Source: Peptococcaceae bacterium UBA4997
Lineage (GTDB): Bacteria; Bacillota; Dehalobacteriia; UBA4068; UBA4997
NCBI GenBank assembly: GCA_002398485.1
Contig: DGYV01000008.1
Location: forward strand, 34,698 to 40,756
DNA: 6,059 nucleotides
Direction: 5' to 3'
The notes under the pieces are model-generated. The model searched no databases. It was not told where the DNA came from and worked only from the letters and a program-made list of their open reading frames with translations. Shown here piece by piece: positions 5,196 through 6,059 of this stretch. How positions within the stretch are numbered: the first letter of the stretch is position 1; each line of letters opens with the position of its first letter. The position numbers were made by a program, and so were the translations under genes.

Positions 5196-5987
5196 ATGTT
5201 TTCAATATACAATTGCGGCTATGATTCCAAACATCTGTCTGCACTGGATATGCGCAGACCAAATGGGTCACCTGACTACACGCTTCTCTTTATCAAAACA
5301 GAAGCATTTTTTGAAGTGGAGGGAAAGATCATTAACACACCGGCAAACACAGCCATTCTCTATGATAAATTTGCCCCTGTCCACTACGGCTGTCTGTCTC
5401 CTCACTACAATGATGACTGGATTCATTTTGACCTTGAGGAACAAGATTTACCATTTCTCTTAAGCCTTGACATCCCCTTTAATAAACCGCACCCTTTAGC
5501 TTATGTAGGCCATCTGTCCGAATATGCCAGACTCATTGTACTTGAAAAACATTCCGACAATCCCTACAAAGAAGAGATTTTAGATTCCTTAATGAGAACC
5601 CTCCTCTACTCCTTGGCTTCCCAGCTTCACTCAATACCGGATGCAGCCACCTCCAACAAAAACTATCAGGCAATGAATGAGCTTCGCATGGCAATTCTCA
5701 ATGCTCCACATAGAAAATGGACCATCAGGGAAATGTCCCGGATGGTCCTCATGAGTCCTTCTTATTTTCAGCATTTATACAAAGAGCTGTTTGGTGTATC
5801 CTGTATGCAGGATGTGATCGCTGCCCGTTTAAAAAATGCATGCTTCTATTTGCGCACTACAGATATGTCCATTCAGTCACTGGCTGAATTTTGCGGCTAT
5901 GACAGTGAACTTCACTTTATGCGCCAGTTTAAAAAGTATCAGGCTATGACTCCCAGCCAGTATCGGGATCACTACAGAAAGCACTGA
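5196..5987 (+). CDS. AraC-family transcriptional regulator with N-terminal sensor domain
   Basis: 263 residues. The N-terminal part (about 1-150) is a cupin-like effector domain of the AraC type, with the stretch YTLLFIKTEAFFEVEG and a later HYNDDWIHFDL typical of such domains. The C-terminal part (about 160-263) is an AraC/XylS DNA-binding domain with two helix-turn-helix units: TIREMSRMVLMSPSYFQHLY (about 176-195) and SIQSLAEFCGYDSELHFMRQ (about 225-244), closing with the family signature FKKYQAMTPSQYR. The ligand cannot be predicted; many relatives respond to sugars. AAGGGGG six bases before the ATG supports this start. It is divergent from the aldehyde dehydrogenase gene across 313 bp and convergent, with a 12-bp gap, with a partial gene at the right edge. 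Control of the dehydrogenase and of itself is inferred from the divergent arrangement. Confidence 0.93.
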   Translation: MFSIYNCGYDSKHLSALDMRRPNGSPDYTLLFIKTEAFFEVEGKIINTPANTAILYDKFAPVHYGCLSPHYNDDWIHFDLEEQDLPFLLSLDIPFNKPHPLAYVGHLSEYARLIVLEKHSDNPYKEEILDSLMRTLLYSLASQLHSIPDAATSNKNYQAMNELRMAILNAPHRKWTIREMSRMVLMSPSYFQHLYKELFGVSCMQDVIAARLKNACFYLRTTDMSIQSLAEFCGYDSELHFMRQFKKYQAMTPSQYRDHYRKH

Positions 5988-5999
5988 TTCTCCTGTTGA

Positions 6000-6059
6000 T
6001 TACCACAGGTAGAAATCATTTCCTCTGATCTTTAAAAGTGCCTCAAGGAAGAAATAATC
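6000..6059 (-). CDS. C-terminal end of a minus-strand gene, possibly a GH88-type glucuronyl hydrolase (partial)
   Basis: On the minus strand one frame alone is open from the right edge to a TAA at 6000-6002; the other two meet stops within about 30 bases. It encodes 19 residues beginning DYFFLEALLK and ending YLW. The DYFFLEALL pattern resembles the C-terminal ending of GH88 unsaturated glucuronyl hydrolases as I remember it, but 19 residues are too few for a firm assignment. It is convergent with the AraC regulator, 12 bp from its stop. If the reading holds, the regulator sits next to a glycan-degradation gene. Confidence 0.4.
   Translation of the reverse strand, partial: DYFFLEALLKIRGNDFYLW

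Noticed and set aside
5149..5463. 104-codon + strand ORF starting upstream of the AraC gene
   Set aside because: It overlaps the AraC coding frame out of phase, starts before the predicted promoter's -10, and has no ribosome binding site; its ATG is part of the inverted repeat.
3401..5987. Possible recent horizontal transfer of the dehydrogenase/AraC pair, suggested by more GGA and AGA codons near the dehydrogenase N-terminus
   Set aside because: The C-terminal half of the same gene uses codons like hcp, and no repeats, integrase or attachment sites flank the pair.

Overview
The window looks like chromosomal DNA from a low-GC, strictly anaerobic Gram-positive bacterium (Clostridia or a related Firmicutes class; this is inferred). 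The evidence is AT-rich intergenic DNA, strong AAGGAGG-type ribosome binding sites, a class I-like hybrid cluster protein with a clostridial-type ferredoxin partner, and compact gene spacing. No mobile element, CRISPR array, tRNA or rRNA is visible.

Left part (1-278): the last 23 codons of an unidentified + strand gene, ending in three in-frame stop codons, then a strong GC-rich hairpin terminator and a second hairpin cluster that probably ends the hcp transcript arriving from the other side.

Centre-left (279-3365): a nitrosative/oxidative stress module. A minus-strand two-gene operon encodes an iron-sulfur ferredoxin-like protein and, 34 bp downstream, the hybrid cluster protein Hcp with all eight hybrid-cluster ligands. 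Divergent from it, across 85 bp, is a Crp/Fnr-family regulator of HcpR type. The intergenic gap holds one perfect 16-bp palindrome, TGTTGCA-TT-TGCAACA. It is centred at about -41.5 from the predicted operon start site and lies across the predicted start site of the regulator. This predicts class II activation of the operon and simultaneous autorepression of the regulator from one operator. A 15-bp bidirectional terminator separates this module from the next.

Centre-right (3381-5987): a minus-strand NAD(P)-dependent aldehyde dehydrogenase of the AldB/ExaC/AcoD kind and a divergent AraC-family regulator, sharing a 313-bp very AT-rich intergenic region with a recognisable promoter for each gene and a 24-bp inverted repeat inside the araC promoter. 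The arrangement suggests that the AraC protein controls the dehydrogenase; the inducer cannot be read from the sequence.

Right edge (6000-6059): the C-terminal 19 codons of a minus-strand gene convergent with araC. The ending resembles GH88-type unsaturated glucuronyl hydrolases, a tentative reading that would place the AraC/dehydrogenase pair beside a glycan-use locus.

Most of the gene content is ordinary. The most interesting signal is the regulatory geometry between the ferredoxin-hcp operon and its Crp/Fnr regulator.
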